NCBI GenBank assembly: GCA_944474755.1
Contig: OX104113.1
Span: 70,487,917 to 70,551,916 of the forward strand
DNA: 64,000 bases
Reading direction: 5' to 3'
DNA from: Limnoperna fortunei
Lineage: Eukaryota; Mollusca; Bivalvia; Mytilida; Modiolidae
Position numbers and translations under genes: made by a program. Each line of letters starts with the position of its first letter. Position 1 is the first letter of the stretch. Of the stretch, positions 47,021 to 59,110 are shown one piece after another. The notes under the pieces were generated by a model. The model had not been told where the DNA came from and did not search any database. It worked only from the letters and a program-made list of their open reading frames with translations.

Positions 47021-50000
47021 ATGAAACTCACCAGAATTGTGTTATTTGCCGCTCTTAATGCAGGTAAATAATTTAACTACACGTATACAGCTGTTTATGC
47101 AATTTAATTTAAAATTTAATTTATCTGATTTTATTTGTTTATACTCTACATACTTATGCGTTACTTGACTACCGTCCATTCTATAACTTCTCTTTCAATT
47201 GTACAAAAACAAGACAGGGTCTCATTTATTACATACGTAACTAACCGTACCTGTACAATACTGTATGTAGCACAATAAAATACTTAAATAAAAATCTAAA
47301 AAATATTCTGGTTTTTATGTCAAGTTTGCTTAATTTGGCAAGGTGGAAAGATTAGATTTTGATTAGACTAAAGTCGCAGCACATGTTAATTCTTTTAGAA
47401 GGGAAATAGCATATTTCAAATATGAAAATTTATGACACATTAAATATGGGGTTTATATTATGTTACAAAGTTTATATTTGTGTAAGAAATACACGTGAAC
47501 CGCTTTTTATGTTTTTGACATTTACCGGTAAACAATCAAAGTTATAGAATTGTTTAATTTATTAGACAGTTTCTGAATATTAATAACTATTGTTTGCCTC
47601 GGCCTTAATCCGGATGTATCAATTTCGTTTGATTTTCTTTTCTTGTTTTCTTTTTCGTACAATTTTAATGAAACTGCTAAGATGTGAATGCATTGAAAGA
47701 ATATTGAAACTACAAATTAATAATAATGAAATGGAACATGGTTGTCATGGTACCATATTTTGATTTTTAACCATACAGGTATATTTGGTGAGGAAGAATG
47801 TAAATATACACCGTTGGGGGTAGATTATCAAGGGAAACAGAATACAACTGCAAGTGGAATACCATGTCAGAAATGGGATGTAAATGTACCACATACACCT
47901 TGTTCCAAATGTTCTGGTCCTGAAAATTACTGTCGAAATCCAACGGAGGATCACGGAGGTCCCTGGTGTTATACAATGAATCCGATGATCACAATGGAGT
48001 TTTGTAATATCCCAGACTGCAGTAAGTATTGACATATTTTTAATGGCAAGTTTGTATTCTACTTAAATTGTGTTTTAGTTAAAATTTAGTTATATTACTA
48101 AAATAATTTAAGTTAAGTGATCTCGTAGGTTGTGAAGTGTTACTAACTGACTTTGAAAAGTCTAGTAAATGAAATAATGTATAAGAAATGTGTTTAACGC
48201 CACTTTCGGTGGGAAAACTGTCAATCCTTGTTAATTACGATTTGAGTCGAGTGCACCCTGCCGACAAGGAGATTTAAACCCGCAACCTCAGTGTTGATAG
48301 ACCACGTGATCAATAGTAGACTAACTACCTTAAACACTCAACTACCGACATCCCCCAACATTATTTGTGTGTTAAGTAAGAGCACATAAAGTATGTGACA
48401 AAAATCACGAATATATTCTGATTTAATTTTCATACTTAACTCAAAATGTAAAAAGGATTATGTAGAAGGAATAGATTTTGCAGTGTTATTACTATATAAG
48501 CCATCTTATCACAATATACGTCAATGGATTGGTAACCACCGGTAGTATTCTTTACTGTGATAAACTGACTTTTTTCTCCAGTCTCAGGAATGGACTGCAA
48601 TCGTTTTAAAATTTTAACCATTATAGTGAATATATATATATATTCCAAAATACATCTACTTAAATCTATACGAAAATATATAATATGCGTTTTTTTGCAG
48701 AGTATACATAAGTTTACTTATTTAAACGAATTTCAAAGACTTATGTTATTTGTTACCGAAACTGATTATTTCTGTTTTCCTAAGTCAAGTTACAAGCCAA
48801 TTAATGACTTTCTTAAACTTTGTGATCGAGAGATTCGGTTAGTAATCTATTATTGATCTGTCAACACTGAGGTTGCGGGTTCAATTCTGACTGTAGCAAT
48901 GTTTGGTCGACTCTAATCCTAATTGAAAAGGATTTCTAGTTTTTATACCAAAGGGTCGGTTCGGGATTTTTAACCGATTTGTTCGGGTTCCTCCACCAGT
49001 AAAAACTGGACGCCATGATACAGCTGCACAATTGCTAAATGTGGCGTTACATGCTAAGCAAACAAACAATTACTGGTTTTCAAATTTTTGTGCATTGCAA
49101 TTTTCCGATGAGAAAAAAATTGTTTACAATGTTGACTGTAATGCACCCTCTACACTATTTACACTTTCCAATTTTTCCAAATATAGATGTCACTGTCAGT
49201 GATACATGTAGATACACAAAACATGGCACAGAGTATCAAGGTAAGAAGAATACGACTGCCTGTGGCACCCCTTGTCAAAGATATGATGTTACATCACCAC
49301 ACGTTCCTTTGTTCATTGGTCCCGAAAATTACTGTCGCAATGATGATTATTCTCCACTGGGCCATGGTGTTATACGGCGGACCCTGCAGTACGGTGGACA
49401 ATACTGTGACATTCCATATTGTGGTCATAGTAAGTAGAGATAAAATTGTTGCTTGTTTTGTTTTTCTAACATTGTAAATGAATCGTTTATGTTAGTCTTT
49501 TGGTTTAAACATATTTTATTTGCAAAAAAAATCAGCAAAATGGATAAGACACAAGTTAAACAAACTTATGAAGTCTTCTCCGACAATAGCAAATATTTTA
49601 TAATAATATATGTTGAGCATGCTAAAAAAAAGTATCAGTATATACATTTTTAAAAGGTAAGAATTAAGTAACGAAAGCATAAACATAAACATATTGTGTG
49701 TGTTTGTGGATTATACTATCATGAATCTTTTTGACCCTTTAATAAATGTTAACACGTTCCTAAATATGTCTTTATTTTCTTGTAATGAAAATATATCTGT
49801 TCCTGACACCAGTAAGCGTAGATCTATAATGCGCCTATTATGGACCCAATGAAGTTTTTGCATTAGTATTTGTCTTTGGTTTATGTAGCGAGGACATTCA
49901 AAGAAATAATGGAAGGCATTTTCTACTGGGGCTCCACATTGACATGAGGGGTCGGTGATTAAGTTGACTCTGTATAAGTCATAATTCAAAAAAGACGCAC

Positions 50001-53000
50001 AACATCTCAGTTGTGTAAGAATAATATTTAACTTTCTTGGGCCGTATGAAAAGTAATTTGGAATTGATAAGTCGTTTGAATATGACATTTGAAGTTCGCG
50101 TTTAAATTTTGATGCTGAACCTGATTGTCTCATTTCAAGTTCAAGATTGTTCCAAAGCCTTATGGTTGATGGTATGTAGGAGTTCATGGTTAGGGATAGT
50201 CTACAAAAGGGAATAATAAAGTCATTCCCGTTTCGTAAAGGATATGTTGTTGTACTTTGAATTTTTGGAGGAATAAGTTTGTACATAAAATCCGGTTTCT
50301 GTTCCTTTTGGATATTATAAAACATATTTAATTTCCGTTTTTCCCGTCTTATATTTAGTTTTTCCCATCCAAGTTCACTATAAACTTTGCTTGCGCTAGC
50401 AAAGACTGGGAGTCCTGTAACAATTCTTGCAGCCTCGAGTTGTAATTGTTCCAACTTCGAGGCATTAAGAGTTCCACAGTTATCCCATACTTCGCTAGCA
50501 TATTCAAGCATCGGTCTTATAAAGACTATGTATAACTTCTCTAAATTGGCGCGACTTAATTGGTATTTTAACTTTCTCAAAACATTAATCTGTTTTTTGC
50601 AGATGATACAATATTATCAACATGTATATTCCATTTGCCGTCAGTCTGAAATGTTATACCCAAATGCTTATGTGATGTAGTTATTGGTATCGGTTGATTG
50701 TTAAATGAAAAGCTAAGATGCTGATTCTGTATACTTGAGAATAGCATGATCTCAGTTTTATTAGGGTTGAAGGACATAAGCCATTTATTGGACCAATTTG
50801 CGAGTTCACTTATGTCGTGGTCAATTAAATTTTGTATTTTTTCTGGATCTTTATCCGAATAGTTGAACGACGTATCGTCTGCAAAAAGTCTACAAAGGGA
50901 TTTCAGCTTATCTGCAATGTCGTTTATATAGATAATAAAAAGTAATGGTCCGAGAACGGATCCTTGGGGTACTCCAGCAGTTATTGATTTTAATTCAGAT
51001 TGTGCATTATTTGTTACTACTCTTTGTTTTCTTTCATCTAAATAGCTAGAGAACCAGGTTAAGATATTTCCAGAAATTCCATAAGATCCCATTTTATGAA
51101 GTAACCCATTATGCCAGACTTTATCAAATGCTTTTGAAAAGTCACAGAAAACGAAGCAATTAATTTTTTTTTGTTCCATGGAATCAACAATATTATTATA
51201 CATTTCAATTAGCTGATGAACTGTTGAATGTTTGGGAAGAAAACCAGATTGGTATTCGTAAATTAATTTATTTTGATGTAGATGATTGAATATGTATTTA
51301 TATATTATACGTTCCATTACTTTTCCAACACAGCTGATTAGGGAAATCGGTCTATAGTTTGACGGAAGCGAGTTATCTCCTTTTTTAAATATTGCTATAA
51401 CATTAGATATTTTCCACAGCGATGGGAATTTACGCTGTTCTAGGGATTTGTTGAAAATAATTTTCAAAGGAATAGCAATTTTTTCGGGGCAAATTTTTAA
51501 GTTTTAGATTTAAATTGTTAGTCTTTTACTAAAGTAATCCAAAAAAACAAACGAATTACCTAATATTCATAAAAATTATATTTCGTGTGCGTATTCTTTT
51601 AGTTGGCTTCAAAAACGTATGAAAATGAACAGAAATTTAATTTTGTACTTATTGATATTAAAAGTCATAAAATAATTGTATTTAAAAACGCAAGAATGAT
51701 CACAACGTTCTCTTAAAATAATTACTGTGGCCGAGTGGTTAAGGTAGTTCGTCTACTATTGATCGCGTAGTCGGTCAACGCTGAGATTGCGGAATCGAGT
51801 CTCACTGCGGGTACAGTACGCTCGACTCCCATATTAACTAACAAGAATTTCCAGTTTTTCTACCGAAGGTCGGGGATTTCTGTCTGCACCCGGATTCCTA
51901 TACCAAATAAAAACTGGATGCCATGGAGCCGAAAAGGTCATGAAAGCAGCATTAAAGAACTTTCAGCATTCAAAGAAATAATAAAATAATAACTAATAAC
52001 AGGGACGATTGTTGAACAACTATAATTAAACAATCTTATAGAATTATACGGGACAGTTTCCTTTTTTAACATTTTTACATAATTATGACGTGGTTTGCTG
52101 TTAGTCGTTTCTTACACAACCAGGCAGCATTAACCCCCAAACACTCCTCCACCAAAACACATATAAACAAAGAAACAAAAGACCTTCTTATAATCCACCA
52201 GATGACGTGCTGTTCAACGGTGTGGGTCCTACTAAACAAATGTGTGTTCTAAACCGTATGTATGCTTGTAAAACAGAAGACATGAAGTCAAATATAAATG
52301 AAAAATGACAAGCTGAAATTGTTCTAACGTTATTTAGAGTATTATGGACAGCTTACATAATACAAGCGATCCTATTACCCTTGCAAAGACTAATTATACT
52401 AAATGGTTGCTAAACATCCAGCGAGCAGAATTACATTTATATTCAGGACGAGAGGAAGTTAACAAAACAATCAATAAATACATGTGGAAACAGAGTCAAC
52501 CGATTGGGACTACATTTTTTATGTCCACTGAAATATCAATAAGAGCTGGGTAAAAAATGATAATGTAGTAGTGGCTACAATACGCATTTTTCTAGTCCAC
52601 AAATACGGTTTTTATCAGTTAAAAGTATAGACCCTGATAGAATACAAGTCATCAGCACCAAACTACGTAAAGCATTTGATGTGACGAAAGTTTTTGAACA
52701 GGTTTTAAAAAAAATATAACTAGGTTTTAACCAAATTCCTTATGAACAATATCTTTTCTAGACACAATAATTCGTAAGACATGTCGGAAGGCTAATAAGA
52801 ACTACAATGGACCAGTTTTTGATGACGGCCCAGCAGACAGCTATGTACTTTGTGCGAGTAGATGTTTGTCTACACAAGGGTGTTATGCTGCTGTTTTTCA
52901 AAGAAATCAATCTAGATGCCTTCTGAAGCAAAGTAGTCTTAATGGGACATTATATTCTGATAACTTCGACACGTTCTTGTTTCCATGCGATTGGAATCAG

Positions 53001-53006
53001 TGTTAA
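47021..53006 (+). CDS. Secreted kringle-kringle-PAN protein
   Basis: Exons 47021-47063, 47779-48021, 49187-49429 and 52762-53006 join in frame (257 codons, TAA). Every intron is phase 1 and both kringle exons are exactly 243 nt, the classic shuffled-module arrangement. The signal peptide is MKLTRIVLFAALNA. Kringle 1 has YQGKQNTTASGIPCQKWD, ENYCRN, GPWCYT and FCNIPDC, with an extra Cys pair (CSKC). Kringle 2 has YQGKKNTTACGTPCQRYD, ENYCRN and YCDIPYC, but the PWCYT core is read in the wrong frame. The PAN/apple domain has seven Cys (TCRK, LCASRC, GCYAAVF, RCLLK, PCDWNQC). Such modules bind proteins or glycans outside cells; no protease domain is present. AATAAA at 53019-53024 follows the stop. 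Confidence 0.82.
48190..48358 (-). mobile_element. tRNA-headed SINE (copy 6), partial
   Basis: Reverse orientation, from TTAACGCCACTTTCGG to ACACTCAACTACCGACATCCCC; an internal deletion removes the GGCGTCCAG segment. It lies between the kringle 1 and kringle 2 exons. Confidence 0.75.
48853..49070 (+). mobile_element. tRNA-headed SINE (copy 7), 5'-truncated
   Basis: Starts inside the tRNA-like head (GATCTGTCAACACTGAGGTT, B box GGTTCAATTCT) and runs to AAAACTGGACGCCATGATAC..TGGCGTTA. It ends ~115 bp before the kringle 2 exon. Confidence 0.8.
49690..51510 (-). mobile_element. LINE fragment (Jockey/CR1-type), 5'-truncated, one frameshift
   Basis: Minus-strand reverse transcriptase copy in the kringle/PAN gene's last intron, antisense to the gene. 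Motifs from 51467 downward: FKKGDNSLPSNYRPISLISC, YQSGFLPKHSTVHQL, CDFSKAFDKVWHNGL, GVPQGSVLGPLLFIIYINDI and RLFADDTSFN. After a single-base loss near 50580 come RPMLEYASEVWD and a C-terminal CQCGAPVENAFHYFFEC. It differs from the 20-24 kb family (FADD rather than YADD; different C-terminus). The low damage indicates a recent insertion. Confidence 0.9.
49711..51467 (-). pseudogene. LINE reverse transcriptase ORF, split by one frameshift
   Basis: The two open frames 51467-50577 and 50580-49711 together cover the polymerase fingers, palm, thumb and the terminal zinc-binding region. Restoring one A in the run near 50580 would join ...SSAKNRL to the next frame, so the lesion is one base. The endonuclease is missing by 5' truncation, as is usual for LINE insertions. 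It is not a host gene. Confidence 0.88.
51721..51965 (+). mobile_element. tRNA-headed SINE (copy 8)
   Basis: TGTGGCCGAGTGGTTAAGGT starts the A box; the degraded B box is GCGGAATCGAGTCTC; the body runs through AAAACTGGATGCCATGG. Inserted ~200 bp from the LINE fragment in the same intron. Confidence 0.85.
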
Positions 53007-56000
53007 TTGTTTTGATGTAATAAAATGTATGTACTATGTAGAAATGCAATGATGTATACAAGATCATATAATTGACGAACTGTTTACTCCAGTGTCGATA
53101 GTAATATTTGTAATTTACACGTCTTGCGTCTCAAAAGCAAGCAAAATTGTTCGTTTTAATCAAACAAATACCAATATATAATGTAATTAATAATGATATT
53201 CTGTTACAAATGGTTTACATGTTAAATTATTAATGTTATAGCTGCAGCGTACATTGAAGAACCAGCTGCACTGAGAACACATAGAAGCTCGTGAGTAATA
53301 TAGAAAGGTTAAATCGTTAAGTACCTAACCTATTTTAATATGGAGTAGGCATTGCCAAAATGTGAGTACAGCAATTAAGTCCTTTATATTTTTTTTCATT
53401 GAACTTCAATTTTGCGAGTACCTTACTACCATTTTCTATATGTCCTTACAGTGTCAACATAAAGGAACGAAGTCAAAATATAATGTGAATAATTTATAAC
53501 TGCACATTCATTTAGTTATATAATAAACGTTAAGTACAAAATATATGTATTTAAGCAGTAAGTTGATGGTTTCAATACAAAAATCAGTGTCCGTACTCTT
53601 ACAATACCCGTATATTCCGAACGATAAGTTTAACTTTTTTTCTTAACAGTCCTAGCCTCGACCTAAATTCAAAATTGACTTATCTAAGACTAAGGCGTGA
53701 ATAAGAAGAAGTCGGACGTGCCATGTAGACATTTTTTTTCGTGTACTGATGATTTCAGTTTTTTTGTATTATTCAAATGACACTGTATTTTTAAAGTTGC
53801 TGAATTCATTTTTATATAAATAACGAAAATTGTTTTGCGATTTTGATGCAGAAAGTTTGTTATGATTTATAAGGAACGGAAAAGAAATCGGAGAAACTAC
53901 GTTGCGGATGAGTAAATGTCGTTGATTTTGTATATTGAATATATTCGTTAATTAAGCATTATGATTTGATTTTATAAACAAAAAAAAATGATAATAAGAG
54001 AAACCTCCCAATAAACAATAGCAAAGAGAACATAACGGAATTGAATTTTAGTGCTATGAAGGGAGTTATCATACAAGCAAATGAACCTCCAGAACATGCG
54101 CATTAGTCTATATTTCTTAAACAATGGCGGTATATATTACGGCATGGTTTCATGTCTTTAAATGGGTCTTTTGTTTCGAATAAATGCCAAATAGAGTTAT
54201 AAAACGTACAAATATTCATTATGTTCTTGACACTTTGGTTGAAGCTAGGTTTTAATTAAAAATGAGATAATATAATTAACTAGGGACGCTCTGTCGGTTA
54301 AGGTGTGTTCATGGTACAAGTTTTCAGCCAGGTATGCATAATACTTTTATTATAACATAATTGACAAGAAATGATTGTTTTTACAAGCAAATAGCCCACA
54401 TGACATCAATCAACTTGCACTTCTCTTCATCATTTTGTATACGCTGACAACATTTCTTCGCGAAAATTTCGTACACATTTTTTTTCTACACTATATTTGC
54501 TTCAACAGAATTTATTAAATCCCTTTTTATAAATATTAATCACTTGCCAATATGTATATTGTGGATGGCATACAATCTTTCTAGAGCTTAAATACTTACC
54601 AAAGTTAATGGTAACGGAAATCTGGACTTATAGACCCAATTTTTATCGAACAACGTCAATTAGACTTATCGTCCACTTCGACTAAACGTGCGGAAAATAC
54701 GTTACAATGAATATCTGTGTTATATTTGGTACACAAATCTTGTATATATGTATTAAGGTACAAACTTGAAATCAGGACAAGCTGTATTAGCTAATTGAAA
54801 TACTGGAGTTTGTGATAGAGAGCTGAAACTGATGTAACAAATTTATTGGTTTCGATCGATCGATCGATCAATCGGGAGAGAGAGAGAGATGCTTACGTTC
54901 ATTAAAAAAAAAATGAAAATAGACCAATAGTTCGAAGTTTAAAGATTATTAAATTTACACAATTTCACAAAAAGGCTGTACATATCATGGATTATTGATA
55001 AATTTATACATATAGTTTGTTTTAAAAAACATTCAGATTTCAGCTTGACAGACCGTATGGATATATTTTGGTTAGTTGTATATGCCTGTAGGTCATATAA
55101 AACCTCAAAACTTTTCCGGTTAGACTGTCCCCGCTGCCAACCTTTTCTGCTGTAGTCATAATTTCATTGTTAAGAGTTATCTGTCCTTGATCAGTGCTGT
55201 TATTCTAATCAACATTCCACTATTGAAACTATTTTTAACAGACTAATGAAAATTAAAAGCCAGTTTGCATTGGAGGAAAATATTTAAAATGTGATCAGAG
55301 GTCTTAGAATTGTTTTCAGTCAACTAGTTCATAATTTGATAAATCAATATGCGATTATATTGAAGTCTGTTGGGAATTACATATTAGTTAGGATTCGTTT
55401 GTATTATTGCAGTTACAGTTGATTGTTTTATTGGCAAAAATATTGTGCCATTCATTTCGAAAGTGTTTTGTGTGTGAGTGAACACGTTCATACACTAATA
55501 AATAATTATGCGTGATTATGACAGTTCCAGTTGGAATTTTCATTATTGGAAGAAATATTGTTCCATTTGTGGATATTTCTAAGTGTTACATTTAGTTTAG
55601 TTTTTTTATGTTGTTTTATATAGCTTTTTTGTTGAAATTTTGTTGTAACGCATATAATTGTCTACACTGCATTTTGTTAAATTTAGAAATTTATCACGGG
55701 ACCTGTCACTGTGTAGTGATGATTATGTACAGTATGCATTAAACAAACTGTTTTGATTGTCGTTTTTTAAAGAACGTTTCAGAGATAGCTAAAAGATGTC
55801 GTATTTGTTTGTTGTAATTTAGAAATTAAATATTTCACTTTTTGACAGTTTTTTTGAGGGTACACAATTCCGAACAAACAAAAAATCAATATCATTAAAA
55901 GACAGATTTTAATCATGCGATACATAATGCAGTAGAGCTCACCACTCTTGGCTATTATGTGTGTTTTTTTTTGTTTTAACGACCTTTAATCGAAATCTGT

Positions 56001-56279
56001 TATGCCACAATAGGACCCAGAGGCTCATATGTGCCTGAATCACGAACCGGGATTTAATTAGCTGACACAGATATGTCTTACAAACATATGCATGTGTAGT
56101 CACGTATATAATTTTCATTATATCTTATCAACCCAAATAGCTAGGCTATTAATCACGAAGGTAGTCGAGCCAAACATTTTCCTAGCATATTTACTGATTT
56201 TTTAAACAGAAATCTTGAAGGACCATCAGGCTTTATTAAGCATAGAATCAAAGTTTGCAAATCTGCAAGAAATATTAAA
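53007..56279. other. No recognisable gene
   Basis: AT-rich. A minor (GATC)n/(GA)n simple repeat lies at 54855-54888. A candidate mini-exon (53242-53290, TTATAG acceptor, GTGAGT donor) cannot be attached to any gene. Confidence 0.4.
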
Positions 56280-56655
56280 AAGCTGTTCAATCAATTTTGA
56301 TAAACTTATGTGGTTTTTGAGCTTAGGCTTCATTTTGAATTTGTTTCCTACATGCAACGCTTAATACAGATTTCTGGAAAAAACGAAGTCGAATGTGGGT
56401 AACCCTATAACTTGCAATGGTAATCCTAAAGCGAATAAAATTGTAAAAGATGTTTTATTTAATATAAGGCTATGCCTTCTACTTCTTTTTAATAAACTGG
56501 TGCGGTTTTTGGCTTTGGCTTCATTTTAAATTTAATTCCTACATGCGACGGTAAATTTCTAATAAAACCTAATTTGAATGTGGGTACCCTATCACTTTCC
56601 ATGGTAATCCTAAGCCGAATGAAATTATAAAAGATGTTTTTCACTTAATTTAACA
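56280..56655. repeat. Diverged tandem duplication, two ~190-bp copies
   Basis: GGTTTTTGAGCTTAGGCTTC...CCTACATGCAACG...GAATGTGGGTAACCCTATAA...GGTAATCCTAAAGCGAAT is repeated with scattered substitutions from about 56466. Non-coding. Confidence 0.8.
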
Positions 56656-56899
56656 TTTTTCCTTTATATATATGCATTGTTTACTTTATATATTATGCAA
56701 CGATACAAATAGAGATGTTTTTGCTATAAATCAAAATACATATATTAATTGATAAAACACAATTTTTAACCAACCCAACTGATGGCCTTCTTCAGTGTCA
56801 AATATCAATCTATGAATGATTAAGAAAATATATTTATCATTGCATAACTCTCTAGCTGTATCGTCATGTTGGCCATCCGTTTTTGACCTGAAAAATGTC

Positions 56900-57600
56900 G
56901 CAACGCATCAAAATTTTTTTCTCAAAAACCGTAAGTCCTAGAGACTTGGGACCACCACCATTGATCCTAAGTCACATATGTTACATTTAAAAATGTCAAG
57001 GTCAAAGGTCAAAAGTCAAGGTCAAAGGTCACCATAGGTCTTGTTAGCACTATATCTCGCAAACCATAAAAGATAGAAGCAGACAATAAATGGGAAAAAT
57101 ACTCCACTTATTGAGACCTTCATTTGGTACATTTGACCGAAAGCTGTGCGATGGACCATTTTTGAGTTACTGCCCTTGACGCGTTTCGGTTAATCGGTTT
57201 TTTGGTTAAAACTTGAAAACGGTTAGAGATAATATAGTAAACATATAGGTTAAACATGATCAGTAGGAAAAGAGCTTCAATTTGAGCCAAAGATCAAAGG
57301 TCATAGGTCAAGGTCATACCCTAGCAACAAGGTGACCGTTATAAAAAGTCCTTAGCAACTATATATTTTTAGAATCAGAATGATGTTCTTTACTGAAATA
57401 TGTCATTTCATGACCGGAAGTGGCCTTTTGTCCCTAGCAACCGAATGAAAGTCCTTAACAACCATATATTTTTTGGCTCGGGACCACTTTCTTTACTCAA
57501 ATAATTCATTTTTATGACTGGAAGTGACATTTTGTGCTATAGCAAGACACAAAATCCCATAGCATCACCTAACTTTTCTTACTTAAGAGGAACAGTGGGA
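56900..57600. repeat. Repeat rich in AGGTCA direct repeats
   Basis: Contains AGGTCAAAGGTCA at 56999-57011 and 57019-57031, and AGGTCATAGGTCA at 57298-57310. Its right part has an internal duplication (CCTAGCAAC...GACCGGAAGTGGC against GACTGGAAGTGAC). It looks like an interspersed repeat rather than unique DNA, but that needs a repeat search. Confidence 0.6.
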
Positions 57601-57804
57601 AAGACCTTCTCATTTGTTCTCAGAACAAATGGCATTTTAATATTGTAATGTGTAATTATATTGCGTGTGACGATGGAATTTTCGTCATCAATACGTTTGA
57701 ATCTGACAGTAATCTAACTCACCATTTTTGTATACATTATATAGGATGGCAAAATTACTTGTCATACTTGTCATACAGTTACAGTAAGTAAATTATATAC
57801 AAGC

Positions 57805-57985
57805 GTCTAAGTATTGTGACAACCATATAATATATCTATCCAGCGGATTTCTGAAACATCAGAAATACAGGGTTAATATCAAATATTTATATATATGTGA
57901 CAACCATATAATATATATGTATTTATCGATCGGAGTTCTGAAGCATTAAAAATACGGGGATAACACGAAATATGTATACATGTAT
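57805..57985. repeat. Diverged ~90-bp tandem duplication
   Basis: GTGACAACCATATAATATAT starts at about 57817 and again at about 57896, each followed by a TCTGAA.CAT..AAATAC segment. Confidence 0.75.
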
Positions 57986-58229
57986 ACGTCTACAAATTAA
58001 GCCCAACACTGTTAGAAATATATTTTAATGCTGTCAAATTTTGCTTACCCTTGGCGGTATTCGAACTCACACTGTTGTGACAATGTGGCACCGGTACGCC
58101 TTCATTATGTCCAGCGGTCCAGAATACTTAGCCAAATCCGTTATATAAAACATATAGCTTGATTAACTGAGATGAATAGTAGAGATAGACAAAGTTCATG
58201 TGTACTAGCTTGTGACGAAGAAATTTTTA

Positions 58230-58593
58230 TAAATAGACCTACAGAATATTGGAATTAAATAGACGTACAGAAAATGGAGTTAAATAGACAAACAGACAGC
58301 GGAGTTAATAGGATGGACAAATAGCGGAATTAAATAGACACTCAGACAGTGGAGTTAAATATACGTACACAGAAGTTAAATGTACGTACAAACATTAAAG
58401 TACAGACAACAGGGTTAAGTAGACCTACAAACAGACAAATTAAATAAATGTACAGACAGAGTTAAATTGACGTACAGACAGCGAAGTAAAATAGACGTAC
58501 AGACAGATGAGTTAAATAGATGTAAAGACATTGGAATTAAATAAGCGGACAAAGGAGTTACATAGACTTACACATATTGAAATTAAAGAGACG

Positions 58594-58659
<66 letters not shown>

Positions 58660-59110
58660 AATTAAAAGACCTACATACAAGGAGTGAAATAGACGTACAG
58701 ACAGACAAGTTATATAGACGTACAGCCGACGGAGTTAAATAGACGTACAAAGGTTAAAAAGACGGACAGACAGAGGAGGTAGGCAGACGTACATTGGAGT
58801 TAGACATACAGATATTGGAATTAAATAGATGTACAAACAAACCAGTTCAATAGAGGTACAAATTGCAGTTAAATAGATGTAACAAAAAGTAGTTAAATAG
58901 ACCTACAGAGGGCAAAGTTAATTTGACGTACAGACAAAGGATTTAAATAGAAGTACAGAGAGTTGAGTTGTCCGAGTTCAATATAATTACAGACAGCACA
59001 ATTAATATATACTTACAGACTGTACAGTTAAATAGACGTTCAGACGTTGAGTTGTCTGAGTTCAATATACAGACAGTACAGAAGATATACTTAAGACTGT
59101 ACAGATAAAT
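58230..59110. repeat. Degenerate ~25-bp tandem array with embedded (AG)n
   Basis: Units of the form GAGTTAAATAGACGTACAGA plus CAG.G recur about 30 times with many substitutions and length changes. A pure (AG)n run of ~60 bp lies at about 58598-58657. Confidence 0.9.

Noticed and set aside
47745..48035. Minus-strand 96-codon ORF opposite kringle 1
   Set aside because: It is a shadow of the kringle exon, whose plus-strand frame has conserved motifs and splice sites.
52338..52553. ORF MDSLHNTSDPIT... as a fourth exon of the kringle/PAN gene
   Set aside because: Its open frame requires phase-0 entry and phase-2 exit, but kringle 2 exits and PAN enters in phase 1. Joining it breaks the frame, while skipping it gives a perfect join.
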